A stretch of DNA of 64,000 nt from Eutreptiella sp. 'Long Island Sound 2002' (GCA_964036045.1 OZ038382.1:133972442-134036441); one strand, 5' to 3'; counted from the stretch's first letter, positions 9,307-19,662 are shown. The notes: generated from the sequence alone by a model not told the origin. A program made the numbers and translations.

Positions 9307-9377
9307 TCTTCGAGTTCGGATCTTCGTTCGAAGATTCAAATCTTCGTTCGAAGACTGAAGTTCCTTCGAAGAAAATA
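9307..9377. repeat. TTCGAA-rich block 6 (right terminus)
   Basis: Three TTCGAA hexamers within CGTTCGAAG and CCTTCGAAG contexts end in GAAGAAAATACC, the reverse complement of the left-end GGTATTTTCTTC. Confidence 0.75.
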
Positions 9378-9395
9378 CCCCCCCCAATGGGTCTC

Positions 9396-11068
9396 ATGGG
9401 GGTAGGCCATGTCGGGCTCGCGGTAGCGCGTGCGTCCCGTGGGGGTCACCCGCTCCGGCTTGGGGTGTCCGACAAGGTGCCGCCCGCAGTCGATGGGGGG
9501 CACCCAGACGCGGTCTCCTCGGGGGGGTGAACGTTCCTCGTCGGGGGTCGCGAGCGGGGGCACTCGTGTCGGGCGACGTGGAGGACGGCGTTGAAGGGGA
9601 GATCTCGGACGCATTGGCCCAGGGTGGCCGCCTGGAGGAAGCTGGCCGCCCGGATGGGCTGATTGGTGCCCAAGGTGCGGAGACACAGCAGCTCCTGGTT
9701 CCCGTGACCCTGGAGGCGCTGCTGTACCGTGGGGAGGGTGTGGAGGGCAAAGGAGGCTAGAGGTTCGGCAGGTGCGGCAGCTGGTGGTGCGGTGTGTGGT
9801 GAGGACGGTGGTGTAGCCGGGCAGGCGTGGTCACCGCTGCTGTGTGCGGGGTATGGTGATCAGGTTTCCCTTGTTGGGCGCGGGAGGGGGAGTTCGCGGA
9901 CGGGCGTGTCGGCGAGGGGGCGGGGGCTGTTGGGGCTGGTGAGTGCCTCCGTGTGGCAAGTCGGTGCTCGGGACCTTGGGGGAGGGGCGGGGGGGTGGCA
10001 CTGCCGGGGAGCATCGGGGTGCGTGCTGTGCAGGTTGGGCATCTAGGTGTCTTGCCGGGTCTTTTGGGTGGTGTGCGTGTGCGTCAGGCGGGTCATGCGG
10101 CCCCCAGCTGGCCGTGGTGTCGAGCTGGGAGGTGGTTGCTTCAGATTCCGGATGGGACTGCGGTTTGCCGGCGGTGGGCGGCTGTTGGTTGGCGGTGCTC
10201 GCAGGAAGGGGCTGCGGCTCAAGGGGCGGTAGGTGGTGGTGTGCTACTCCGTGCGGGACTTGGTGTTGTTGGTGCGCGTGCATGGCCTTTTGAGGGTCAA
10301 TGGGGGTCTACGGCGGCGCGAATAGCGTTGGCCCCCGGGGGCGGTCGGCAGGTGGTGCTTGGCCGTGTGGTGGTGGTGCCAAGGGTGTGCCGGTTGCGTG
10401 TGGCACCATGTCACTGGTGGGTACGTTGGCAAGGGCTGGTGGTGGTGGTAGGTGTGTCCGTGGTACACATGATGGTGTGGTGCGATTCAGTGCGCCCCGT
10501 GGGGTGGGTGGCCTGTGGACTCCGGCTGTGCTTGTGCGTGGTGATGATAGAGCTGGTTGGGGTCGCTGTGGTAGTGGGGCAGCGGGATGCAGGGGTCTGG
10601 GGAGGCAGGGGCGTGCTGGTGCTGCTGGTGGTGCTACGTTCCCTGGCCCTGCGCAGGCGGCGGCACCTGTGGGGCCTGAATTTGTGAGGGCGGCGGTCCC
10701 TGTGCGGTGTGCGCCGGATGGTGTTGGTGCAGGTCCGACATGCCGCGGTACGGCGGGGGAGTTGGGTGTTGGGGAGCGTGTTGCTGGTGGTGTGTCTGGG
10801 GGCTTTGGAAGTGGGGTCGTGCGATACGGCTTGGCCTGAGTCCCGGTTGGGGCACCGCGCCCTGGTGGCGGGCACGCTGGCAGGCCCCTTGGCCCGTTTT
10901 GGCCTTCTTGGCCTCGTGGACGTCGGGGGCAGGTTGCCCCCCCTGTCCCCTTGAGGGTGAAGGAGCGCTGGTGTGCCAGCGATGCGCCTCTCTGAGGCAT
11001 GTCGCGAGGTCCCTGACTTAGGCGCGTTGGTCCACGGCGTCCATCTGTGTGGCGGCAGCTTCTCTGGG
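9396..11068 (-). pseudogene. GC-rich LINE-like coding remnant, right part
   Basis: Several short minus-strand frames look protein-like in turn (for example 9673-9446, with R-A-A-S-F-L-Q-A and H-E-C-P-R, and 11090-10900) but are broken by frame changes, and His/Pro/Thr-rich filler fills 9800-10700. The stretch is contiguous with the zinc-finger-coding repeat 11069-11968 on the same strand, and its left end is the insertion site of the TTCGAA element. I do not recognise a catalytic domain. The plus strand is G/T-rich with no credible gene. Confidence 0.35.
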
Positions 11069-11968
11069 GGCGGTTAGGTGGTTGTACCAAAAGGATGTCC
11101 AGCCCTCAGGGGCCATCAGCTGGGTGGGAGGGGAAGGTCGTGTCTGGTAGAGAAGTTTGGTGACGGGGCACGGTATTCCTTTCTGTCGGCCAAGAGCGTT
11201 GTTGAACCGGCGGCAGGTGCGCCAGAGGTAGTCTGCGAACTCCTCCGGTGCCGTCCCCGCCCACGCCTCTGGTGCCGGGGAATCTATGTGGCGGGTTGGG
11301 AGGTGTTGGTCCGGGAGGTGGAGGCTGCGGTGGTGGAGCTTGAGGGCGAGGAGGATGTTGCGGGCTGCCGCGCTCAGGCCGCCCCCGGCCTGGCATAGGG
11401 GCGGGCTGTGGAGGGGCAGGCGTGTGTCGCCCGTGGCGATGGCAATGGCCCATGTGTGGTCCGCCGGTTCCGCAGCGTAATCCCCTCCCAGGAAGTCCCG
11501 GAGGGTGTCAGTGAGGGGCCCGAAGAAGCTGAGGTGGCTGGCTGGGGGGGGGGGGCGGCCCAGGTCGCGGTCTGCGCGTGGTTGTGGGGGTTAAGCTCCC
11601 CGCGGTGGGAGCAGCAGGCGAGGCGGTGTGCGGCCCCTAGGCAGAACCAGTCACTCAGGTTACAGGGCAGGGCTGTCTGTGGCAGCCGTAGGCGTAAGCA
11701 GAGGGGGCATGCGGTGGCCGGCGGTTGGTGGTACCTGTGGACGGGTGGTGGCGTGGGGGCATGGGGGCTTGTAGCGCGCGCATGCTGGTGGGCGTGTGTG
11801 TGGTGCCTGTGGTGCTCATGCGTGTTGCGGTGGTGTTGTGTGCAGTGGGTGGTGCGCGACCTGGGGGGGGGGGGGGGGTCGTTGGCCGGATGTTGGGTTG
11901 TTGCAGGGGGCATTATGGTTGGTAGAACAGCAGTTTGGGGAGGTGGGCCCTGGTCCGTCGAGGGTAAG
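11069..11968 (-). repeat. ~890-bp repeat unit A, zinc-finger coding
   Basis: The unit matches 20849-21743 in the same orientation at roughly 90% by eye, from GGCGGTTAGGTGGTTGTACC to the GGTAAGGTGGCTGC block. On the minus strand it encodes C-P-L-C-x10-C-x5 followed by Cys/His residues, then a region with W-A-G-T and F-W-Y-N-H-L. In this copy two cysteines of the cluster are changed (Arg and Ser) and frames are broken. Its minus-strand 5' side is cut by the LINE 3' end at 11977; in unit B the homologous sequence runs on. Confidence 0.7.
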
Positions 11969-11976
11969 GTGGCTGC

Positions 11977-12671
11977 GGTTTGAGGTTTGAGGTTTGAGGT
12001 TTGATTTTGCAGGTACTAGACGCCTTTGGGCCCCGGGGGGGCACCTGGTCGGGCCAGGTGATATCCTCCCAACCGGGTCCTAGTGGGGGGCCCTTCATGA
12101 CACACCTCCTGCCTGGTGGCGGAGTCCCCCGGGGTCACGGGGCTCGGAGCCCTGTCCCTCCCCAACTTCCCCATTTCGCCAATCCCCGGTCAGTGCATTG
12201 CTTAGCAGCCGTAGCTGCAGGCGCTTACCCACCGCGTCGCCCCCCTAATGCGTGGTCGCCCGGAATGCCGGCACTGCCGGGCGCGTGCAACTGGCTTGTC
12301 GCCAGTGGGACCCCCCTGGGCTGGCGCGGAGGCTGCCGGGCCGTGGGGCTGGTGCGTGGCGCGGTGCGCCACCAGTGCCTTGGTGGATGCAGTGCCCTGG
12401 TTGTGTGTGCGCATCGCCCGCGGCCCGATCGGGGGGATTGGGGCCGGTGCCGCGTTTTATGTCTTCCCCGTTTCCCCCTTCACGCCCCGGGTTCCTGCCC
12501 TGTCTGTGGCAGGCCGTCCAGTCCGGGTGTCCCTTACCCTCGCTCGCTGGTACGCCATTCCATGCGGTCTGTGCGTTCCGCGGGCTCCGTCCGGCCGCCC
12601 TTCTGGTATCCCCCGCGTGTTCTTTGCGTGTGCGTGCGCTGGCGCTCTCGCGGCGTCCGCGCCCTCCCCCC
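11977..12671 (-). mobile_element. LINE-type 3' end, copy B, with (TCAAACC)n tail
   Basis: This is the inverted match of 1-687. On the minus strand it ends in about 3.5 copies of TCAAACC at 11977-12003. The sequence directly beyond the tail is the interior of repeat unit A, which in its relative at 20849-21743 continues without interruption, so this copy was inserted into that family. The opposite strand gives long Pro/Arg/Cys-rich ORFs (up to 407 residues) that I regard as GC artefacts. Confidence 0.6.
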
Positions 12672-14999
12672 TCCCCGGGTCGGTGTGGCGCGCGCACCTC
12701 GCGCATTCCCGGTGCTGGGCTCCCGTAGGGCCGTTCCATGCGGTCCGTGCCCCTCCGCATGTCCCGCCCCGGTCCCGTGCTCCCTTTGGCCGGCTTCGGG
12801 GGGGGGGGGGGCGGTCCCGTTCCTCTCCTGCCTGGCTTGAGGTTGTGCGCTCCCCTTGGGGCGGGTCTGCGCGTCTGGGGCGTTCAAGCGCCGGGGGGGC
12901 GGGGGGGGGGGGGGGCGCCGGCCTGCGCGCTGTCCTCCCTGGTGGTTCCGCCGGGGGGGCCAGTGGGGCGGGGGGTCGCCTTACCTCGGTCTGTCCCTCT
13001 GCCTTCCCTGGGCGTGCAACAAAGCGGGTGTCTTTGGCGTCCCTCTGGCCATGGACGGCGTGGCCCCCATACCGCTCTGGTTCGTGCTCACGTGCTGTCC
13101 CCGGGCGTGGTCCGCGTGGCGTCCTTGTGCGCTGGCGTGGGTTTGCTTGCCCATCGCGGTCCCCGCAGGAGCAGGCGGCTGGGGGGGGGAGGCGCGTGGC
13201 GTACAGGCCCTGCTGCGCCTTCCCCCCCCCCGGGCTCCGCGGTCCTTCCGGGGGGAGGGCAGACCGTCCTCCCTGCCCTGGTAGGGGTGGGGGGCCGGAG
13301 CCTCAGTGGCCCGCGGGTCGGAAGGGGGGGAGTGGGGGGATAGGGGAGGGGGGGTCGCGCCGTGGTTCCCCACCTCCATCCTCCGGGGGGGCGGCCTGTG
13401 GCCCCCGGCCCAGACCCCCCTTTGTCGCCGGCGCACCCCCCCCAGGTGTACGTGTTCGGCCGAGGTCGTGAGGCAGCCCCGGGCGCCGGGCGCCGCCTGC
13501 CGCCGGTGGGTCAGCCTGGCGGGGGGGGGGGGGGCGGCCTGTGAGCCGTCCTCCCCGGAGCAGTGGCCGGGGGGCCTAGCGGGGCGGGGGGTCACTCTGC
13601 CTCCGTCCGTTCCTCTGCCTTCCCTGGGCGGGCAACATAGCAGGTGTTATCGGCGACGCTCAGGTCATGGAGGGCGTGGCCTGCATACGGCTCCGGTTCG
13701 CGTGCCGCCCCCGGGCATGGTCCGTGTGTCCTCCTTGTGCGCTGGTGCGGGTTCGCCCGCCTGCCGCGGCCCCAGCGTGAGCAGGCGGTGGGGGGCATGG
13801 GGGCGCGTGCCTTGCGGGCTCAGCTGCGTCCCCCCCTTGGCGCCGCGGCGCCTTCAGGGGGAGCGGGGACGTCCTCTCTGCCTCAGGGGGGGGGTGGAGG
13901 GCCGGCGCCCCCGTGGCCCGCGGGCCGGAGGGGAGAGGGGGGGGGAGAGGGGAGGGGGGTCGCCCGGTGGTTCACCACCTCCCTGTCCTGAGGGGTTGGC
14001 CTGTGGCCCCCGGCCCAGTCCCCCTTCTTCTGCGGCGCATCCTCCCTTGGTATACATGTTCAGCCGGGGTCGCCGGGCAGCCCCGGGCGCCGGGCGCGGC
14101 CTGGCCGGCCGTCAGTGGGTCAGCCTGGCAGGGGGGCAGGGTTTGCCAGTGCGCCGTACCCCCGGGGGCTCATCCAGGGGGCCCCGTGGGGCGGGGGGCG
14201 GGGAGGTCTCTTTGCCGCGGTCTGTTCCCCCGCCTTCTCCGGGCGGGCAGCAAGGCGGGTCTCTTCGTCTGTGCCCCGCCCTCCATGCGGCATTCCCGGG
14301 TGTCGCCGTCCCGCTGCGGCCCACGGGGCGCCCTTGAGCGCCGGCGCAGGGCTGCCGGTCGACTGCGGGCACTGATGGAGTGAGTTGGCGGCCGACTGGG
14401 GGCACTCGGCGCGCAGCTGCGCTCGCCGCGGCTGTGGTGTCCCCCCCCCAGGTGCCGCGGCCCTCTCAGGGGGGGGTGCGGGGCCGCCACCTCCCCGGCC
14501 TGCCTCCGGCCGTCCGCGGGCCGGGGGGGGAGCGGGGGGGGAGGGGGGAGGCAGGAGGGGGGGTTCCCCGTGGTCCCTCCCTAGCCCCCTGGCGCCGCTT
14601 ACCGGCGGTCGTGGGGGGGCGTTTTGGTGGTTCCGGCCCCAGGAAGCCAGCCGCCGACGGGGGGGCGCACTTTTTTCCTGCCCCCCTCCATCCTTCGGGT
14701 GCCAGACCTCGTGCAGGCCCTCACCAGGGCCCCCCGCTCTCCTCGCTGCCGCCGCGTGGTGCCGGGTGGGCGGGGGGAGGGGAGGCGGCAGGTGCTGGGG
14801 GCGGCGGTTCGGGTGGGCGGTCTGCGGTTAGTGGGCTGCGGGGCAGTGGGCTTCCCTCCGCGCTCGTTGCCCCCGCCCTCTCCCCTACTGGAGGCGATGC
14901 CCGCCCCTCCGCCGCGCCATACGGCCGGAAGGGTGTCCCGCGGCACTGTCCCTTCCCCAGCCCCCTCGCGCCCATCGCCTGGGAGGGCAGGGCGAGCCG
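12672..14999. repeat. G-run-rich region with ~610-bp tandem array
   Basis: From about 12940 to 14500 three related units can be seen: GGGCG[TG]GCAAC landmarks at 13010, 13626 and 14241, and GTGTACGTGTTCGGC / GTATACATGTTCAGC landmarks at 13446 and 14050, giving periods of 605-616 bp. The plus strand has many runs of 8-16 G. Long frames exist on both strands but carry no domain and are interrupted differently in each unit. It lies between the 3' tail of copy B and the minus-strand ORF at 15000, so it may be an expanded 3' UTR. Confidence 0.6.
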
Positions 15000-15460
15000 T
15001 CACCTGCGTCGTCCCTTGCGTGGGGCCTGCGGCTGCGGCGGCGGTGTGTTCCGCCGGCGGTAGCGCCAGCGGGTGAGGGCTTTGCGCAAGGCCCGGGGGA
15101 GCCAGTTGTTGGCCTCCGCATCCGTGATGCGGAGCACCACCCCTCCCTCCAGGAAAGCCGGCCATGCCGGCTCCCTGTCGGGCCACCCCGCCCGAATCAC
15201 CTCCCGAAGGACCCTCTCTTGGTCCTCTGGGGACGCCCACCTCCCCGGACGCACCTCCTGGTTCCCCCCGTCCCTCCGGAGGAGCATGGCATTGAAGGGC
15301 CGGTTCCTCATCCCCCTGGTGTTCTCCGAGCAGGCCCAGCTCAGCCAACCGATACGGTTCCACCACCAGGGGGAGGGCCTCGCCCCCGAGGGGCTCCGGG
15401 ACCGCGTGCCAGTCCCGGTCCCAGGGCCGGGCCCCCTCTGCCCCCCGCGCCGGCTCCTCC
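15000..15460 (-). pseudogene. LINE-associated ORF fragment of unknown function
   Basis: About 150 residues of protein-like sequence on the minus strand include N-T-R-G-M-R-N-R-P-F-N-A-M-L-L, then Glu/Arg-rich helices, then L-R-I-T-D-A-E-A-N-N-W-L-P-R-A-L, ending in a basic tail at 15000. The conserved-looking amphipathic character suggests a nucleic-acid-binding ORF1-type protein, but no family is recognised. The 5' side is cut by the inverted-repeat element at 15461; codons beyond that point belong to the insertion. Confidence 0.4.
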
Positions 15461-16796
15461 CACCTAGGCTTTCAGGGCAGGTATGTTTCCTTAAATGGTC
15501 CTGTTTTTTATCCCCGGGTGCCCCAATGCTTTTTCGGTTCGTAGGCCTCTCACTATGTGGACTACATACAATGGAACGAATTATCCAAATTAAGTTTAGG
15601 TAATCCTCCATACTATGTCTGATAATTTTGAGCCGAACTAATTGTCCTGTGTGGTGGCTCTACATTGTGTTGGCATGCGACGGGCCATTTCGAATTTCGA
15701 GAACATCATCGAGTTATAGTTTGGAAGGCATGGATGATCACTAATATGAAAAAGAGACAATCGACCTTGATTTATGATTCCCTTGCGCCTGCCTGGGTCC
15801 TGCAAATTCATTTGTGATTTTGAAAAACATTTTTTGGCCCGTTCCATGGCTCCACGATGTGGGACCATGGTAGGAGCCACAAGAAACAGGTGAAGGCAAC
15901 ACTGATACGGAAGCAAAGCACACATGGGGGCATGTGAGTGTTCACTGAGGTTGTACCTGTGGAACCATGTGCCAGTACATGCTTGGCACAGACGCCTGCT
16001 GCTATGCGTTCTGGCTTTTTGTTTGAGACTCCTCAAACGCTTTGTTAAATTTTTCTATGAACTCAACAACCTTTTTCATATTGTTTTGGAGGTCCCAAAA
16101 CTGGCTGCTGAGTCTCACGAGTTTCTGATGCACGGCGCGCAAAAACTGACTTCAAGAGCCAACCATTGCTGTGTGTGCACCTTTATCACCAACCAACTCC
16201 AGCCTAATAGAGCTACGAGTCTTGTTGCTCCAAAGAAGCATAAAGGCAAAGGTTCGGGCATTGCCTTTTACATGCATGGAAGTGGCAGTTTAGGACATGG
16301 CGTTTTGGTATTGGCACGTCCCATGGTGCCACATTGTTGAGCCATGAAACGGGCCAAAATATATTTTTCGAACTTCCAAGTCATTTTGCAGAATCCAGGT
16401 AGGAAAATCATGGTTTTGGGGGACGTCAGCCCCAGAACAAGTTGATGCGGTTAAGAAAATTCAAAAAAGGAAAATAATGGTTTTGGGAGCCATGGATGAT
16501 CGCCAACATGAGAAAAAGGCAATCAACCTTGATTAGTGTTGTGGATGCCGTTTTCGGAAAATTCGAAATGGCCCGTCCCATGGCACCACAATGTGGAGCC
16601 ACCACACGGGACAATTGGTTTGGCTCAAAATTATCAGACATAGGATGGAAGATTACCAAAAACATTTTTGGATCATCCTGTTGATTGTATGTAGTGCACA
16701 AAGTGAGAGGCATAAAAACCAAAAAAAGCATTTAGGCACCCGGGAATGTAATATGAGACCATTTGGGGAAACGTACCTGCCCTAAAAGCCTAGGTG
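15461..16796. mobile_element. inverted-repeat (foldback) element, 1.3 kb
   Basis: The left end CACCTAGGCTTTCAGGGCAGGTATG and the reverse complement of the right end agree except for two changes, and similarity extends inward for at least 250 bp on each side (shared TGTCTGATAATTTTGAGCC and GACGGGCCATTTCGAATTT). The interior (15800-16430) has no substantial ORF. It is AT-richer than its surroundings and interrupts a GC-rich minus-strand frame. The AGGGCAGG core resembles hAT-type termini, but a target duplication is not evident, so the superfamily is open. It is non-autonomous. Confidence 0.75.
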
Positions 16797-17674
16797 CCTG
16801 CGGCCCCTGTGCCTGCGGCGCCGGCGCCGCGCCCCACCCCCCCGCCGCCAGGGCAGCGGCTATCCGCGCCGGCTCCGCCCTCGGGCCCGGCGCCGCGGGG
16901 GGGGGCTGGCTGGTGCTGGGGTTGGGGGGGTTGGGGGGGGGATGAGGTCCCCTGCGTTGGGGTCCATGTTGTAGAGGTGGGCCTGGTGGTGGTGGTGATG
17001 GTGGTGGGTGTGGTGCGCCAGCATTTGTTGGATGCCGGGGAGGGATGCACCGCACTGGCTGTACCTCCGGCTGCGGGGGCGCCCTGCCCCCCGTCCCCCT
17101 CCTTTTGCCCCGCCCTCCCCCCGCGGCTCCCGTGCCCCGCCCTGCTTGTCCCCGGGGGCCTACGTCGCCCTTGCCCTTGCCCTTGGGCCACCTCCCGGCC
17201 CCCATGCGTTTGTCTCCCTGTCGACGCCGTGGGTCCCGCCCCCTGTCCACCTGCGCCCTTGCCCGCACCGCCAGTGCCCGTATCCTTCCTGTGCCCGTGA
17301 CCATGCCCTTGGCTGCGCCCACGTTCGCCGACCGTGCCCCGCTCCACTCCATGCGCTCTGTGGCCGCCTGCCTTGGCGCCCTGCTCGTGCCCCTGCGTGT
17401 CCTTCCCGTGCCCTTGCCCTTTCCCTGCTCTGTGTCCCGCGTCGTGCCGTCCGCTGCCCGTGCTCTGTCCCCCTCCGCTGCCGCAGGCCTCGGCGCCTTG
17501 CCCACGCCTTCGCCCTCGCTCCTTGCCGCGTGAGTCCAGGGGTGTCTTCTGCGCTTGTCTTTGGACACTCCCCCTGTCGCCTCCCGTCCCCCGCTACGCG
17601 TTCCGGTGGCCGGCACCCTACCCCGCCTGCGCGCTGTCCCCCCGCTCCCGGATCACGCGCCGGGCGTCCTGTTG
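16797..17674. other. GC-rich stretch without a credible gene
   Basis: Low-complexity frames occur on both strands (a 294-residue Arg/Gly/Pro-rich frame on the minus strand and Pro/Cys-rich frames on the plus). Frequent TGCCC/GCCCTT pairs make codon-like periodicity without domains. The minus strand would be the sense strand if this belongs to the adjacent LINE remnants. Confidence 0.35.
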
Positions 17675-19261
17675 TCACCGCAGCTGCGGCAGCGTGACGC
17701 CTGGCGTCGTACGCACGGGCGTGGGAGGGCGGATGGGCCGCGGCCTCCGCTTAGGGAAGGCGGCATGGGGGGGGTACGGCTTGGGGGGACTGGTGAGGGT
17801 GTGGCTCGGGTTGGTCGGGGCGCGGTACTTCGCGCCCTCCTTGCGCTCCGCTGCGGCTGCAAAGGCTCCCGCCGAGGTGCTCGGGGCTCGCGCCGGGGCC
17901 GACCCCTGCGCTGGCGTCGTGCGGGGGGCCGCGGTCAGCGCCGTGGCGCGGCATGCTGGGGCTGCGGTCTCAGCTCCCTGTGCGCCTGGGGCACACTCCG
18001 GGGGCGGGGCGGCAGGGCTTGCGGCCTTGGCGGCGGGGGCGGTTTCCTCGGCCGGCGCAGGTCCTTGGATTGACGGCTCGGCGTCGGCGGGGGCCGCCCG
18101 GGGCTGCCTGGCTGGCGGCCCGATTGGCGCCGCTGGCTCCGCCAGCCGCCGCTCCTCGCCCTCCGCGAGGGTCTCCCCCGCGCATCCCGGGGAGACGGGG
18201 GAGCGGGAGCGGGACCGGCGGTGGTGGCGGTCGTCCCGCTGGGGGGAGCCATTGGAGTCCGACATCACTGTTATCCTGGTAGGCATGCGTGGTGGCAGGC
18301 GTGCCCTCTTCTCTACCGCCTGGTGCATCTGTGGTGTGCCGTGGGCAGTGCTGTGCCAGTGCTCCGCGGGGGGGAGGGGGGGAGGGGAGGGCAGGCCGGC
18401 AGTGGCGTTGGCCTCGTGCGGGCGGGGGCCGGTGGCCATCCATCGGCATTGGGGCGGGTGGTGGGTGAGCCACGCGGTCCACACGTCGCGCCAGAGCTCC
18501 CAGTTTGTGACAGGGCTCAAGGCCCTGGGCTCCCGGGGGTCGTCAGCTGGTGCCGTGGGGAGCCGCACTAGGTCGACCCCCGTAACGGCGGTGACCTCCT
18601 GTGTTCGCAGAAAGGTGTATACCCCGTCCCGCGCCGCGGGCACCGGGAGGGGGGGGCGGGGCACGGGCGCTGCCCCATACGGGTGGGTGGGGGTGACCCC
18701 CAGGATCCGCTCCGGGTCCCCGCTGGTCGTGACGACCAGGAGGCGCAAGGGGGTCCCTGGGCGCTCTTGCCAGAGGACCTGCCCCCTGTGGTGGGCACCC
18801 CTGGTCCTGGAGAGGGGGGGGGACAGGTTTGGGCTGCCCCAGCCGCGGCTTGCGTGCGTCGCCGGCGGGAGGGCGGGGCGGCAGGTTGGCCCCCTGGGGA
18901 ACGCCTCGCACATGACGGCGTACGGGGGGGTCGGCCTGGCGCCGTCGTACACCGAGTTGGTCGGGCAGGGGCGGGTGGGCGCCTCGTCCGCGCCTTCCAC
19001 GAATACCGTGATTTTGCCCACCTCCAGATCCTGGTCAGGCGGATGTAGAAGGAGGAGTGCTGCATCCAATTCGGACACCCCCCCTGGGTATGTGGCCCGC
19101 GCCTGGTTCAGGTACGGGGCCGTATCCCCCGGGCAGCGCGTCCTGAGGGCTTGCAGCAGGGCTGGGGCGCTGCTGTGGAGGGACATGGCGGACCCCGCGC
19201 CCGTCAACCGCAGGGTTCCTCCATAGACAGGGGTCGGCCTGACTGGTTGAACGTGCGTCAC
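17675..19261 (-). CDS. 528-residue hypothetical protein, LINE ORF1-like context
   Basis: This is the longest uninterrupted minus-strand frame in the GC-rich region. The N-terminal 330 residues have globular composition (V-S-E-L-D-A-A-L-L-L-L-H, K-I-T-V-F-V-E-G, L-R-L-L-V-V-T-T-S-G-D-P, W-E-L-W-R-D-V-W-T-A-W-L). Then follow an Arg/Ser-rich stretch (R-R-S-R-S-R-S-P) and an Ala/Pro-rich tail, an arrangement seen in nucleic-acid-binding ORF1 proteins. The start is probably an alternative codon or further upstream, because the previous ORF's stop overlaps it by 4 bases. The plus-strand 630-residue frame opposite it is a shadow. Function is unknown. Confidence 0.45.
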   Translation of the reverse strand: MTHVQPVRPTPVYGGTLRLTGAGSAMSLHSSAPALLQALRTRCPGDTAPYLNQARATYPGGVSELDAALLLLHPPDQDLEVGKITVFVEGADEAPTRPCPTNSVYDGARPTPPYAVMCEAFPRGPTCRPALPPATHASRGWGSPNLSPPLSRTRGAHHRGQVLWQERPGTPLRLLVVTTSGDPERILGVTPTHPYGAAPVPRPPLPVPAARDGVYTFLRTQEVTAVTGVDLVRLPTAPADDPREPRALSPVTNWELWRDVWTAWLTHHPPQCRWMATGPRPHEANATAGLPSPPPLPPAEHWHSTAHGTPQMHQAVEKRARLPPRMPTRITVMSDSNGSPQRDDRHHRRSRSRSPVSPGCAGETLAEGEERRLAEPAAPIGPPARQPRAAPADAEPSIQGPAPAEETAPAAKAASPAAPPPECAPGAQGAETAAPACRATALTAAPRTTPAQGSAPARAPSTSAGAFAAAAERKEGAKYRAPTNPSHTLTSPPKPYPPHAAFPKRRPRPIRPPTPVRTTPGVTLPQLR

Positions 19262-19560
19262 TCCATCCAGTGCCTGTAGAGGGCTGCCTCCGGGCTGATG
19301 AGCCCCGGCTGGACAGCGTTCACGATTCCGTGCATCGCACGGAGCAGCCTAGGGGCCCCCGCTCCGTTCAGGGCGCGGACGGCCGGGAGGGCGGCCTCGC
19401 TGAGGAAAGCCCTCGCGCCGCCCGCCGGGTCGCGCTGGGCGGCAGCGTGTGCCTCGTGCGCCTCCGTTACCGCGTCCGTCACCCTGCCCCTGACGGCCGC
19501 CTCCTGCGTCCGGCGGCGGGCTCTGGCGTGCTCCGGCCCGTTCCCCCGTCGGCGATGCAT
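19258..19560 (-). CDS. small Ala/Arg-rich hypothetical protein
   Basis: The ORF of 100 residues has an ATG at 19560 and a stop overlapping the start of the 17675-19261 frame. A helical, basic N-terminal half (R-R-R-T-Q-E-A-A-V-R-G-R) is followed by a C-terminal half of regular composition ending in A-L-Y-R-H-W-M-E. It may be the N-terminal part of the following frame after a frameshift. No family is recognised. Confidence 0.35.
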   Translation of the reverse strand: MHRRRGNGPEHARARRRTQEAAVRGRVTDAVTEAHEAHAAAQRDPAGGARAFLSEAALPAVRALNGAGAPRLLRAMHGIVNAVQPGLISPEAALYRHWME

Positions 19561-19662
19561 GGTGCTGCGGGCTCTGCAAAGCGCGGCAGCGAGCGAGGGT
19601 CAGGTCGCGAACACGTGGGACAGGTGCGCGTCGGACGTGGGGTCCCGCAGGTGCACTTGGAA

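Larger units (their letters stand above)
1448..9395 (-). mobile_element. putative DNA transposon with TTCGAA-rich inverted ends
   Basis: The left end (from 1448) and the reverse complement of the right end (from 9395) both read GAGACCCA, a short GC-rich gap, then GGTATTTTCTTCGAA, so the ends are inverted repeats. TTCGAA-rich blocks follow at both termini and recur at 1651-1725, 2196-2263, 3174-3284 and 4396-4478. Minus-strand coding pieces (about 8890-8608, 4707-4182, 4089-3364, 3043-2297) lie between the blocks and include a transposase-like protein homologous to the one at 49.8-51.8 kb. No clear target duplication was found, so the exact ends are uncertain; GGTATTTT at 1464/9379 is the alternative boundary. 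The element is interrupted by the 4722-8593 insertion. Confidence 0.55.

Noticed and set aside
1448-9395. LTR retrotransposon reading of the TTCGAA element
   Set aside because: The ends are inverted, not direct, repeats and no RT, PBS or PPT is present.
12248-13471. 407-residue plus-strand ORF
   Set aside because: It crosses the LINE 3' end and the G-run tandem array, is Pro/Cys/Arg-rich and has no domain; this is typical of stop-poor GC-rich DNA.
15461-16796. 8-bp target duplication for the foldback element
   Set aside because: The candidate flanks CTAGGCTT and AAGCCTAG are inverted complements, so they belong to the terminal inverted repeat rather than to a duplication.
17334-19226. 630-residue plus-strand ORF
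   Set aside because: It lies opposite the 528-residue minus-strand frame, is Ala/Gly/Arg/Val-rich with no domain, and is explained by GC-rich third positions of the opposite strand.
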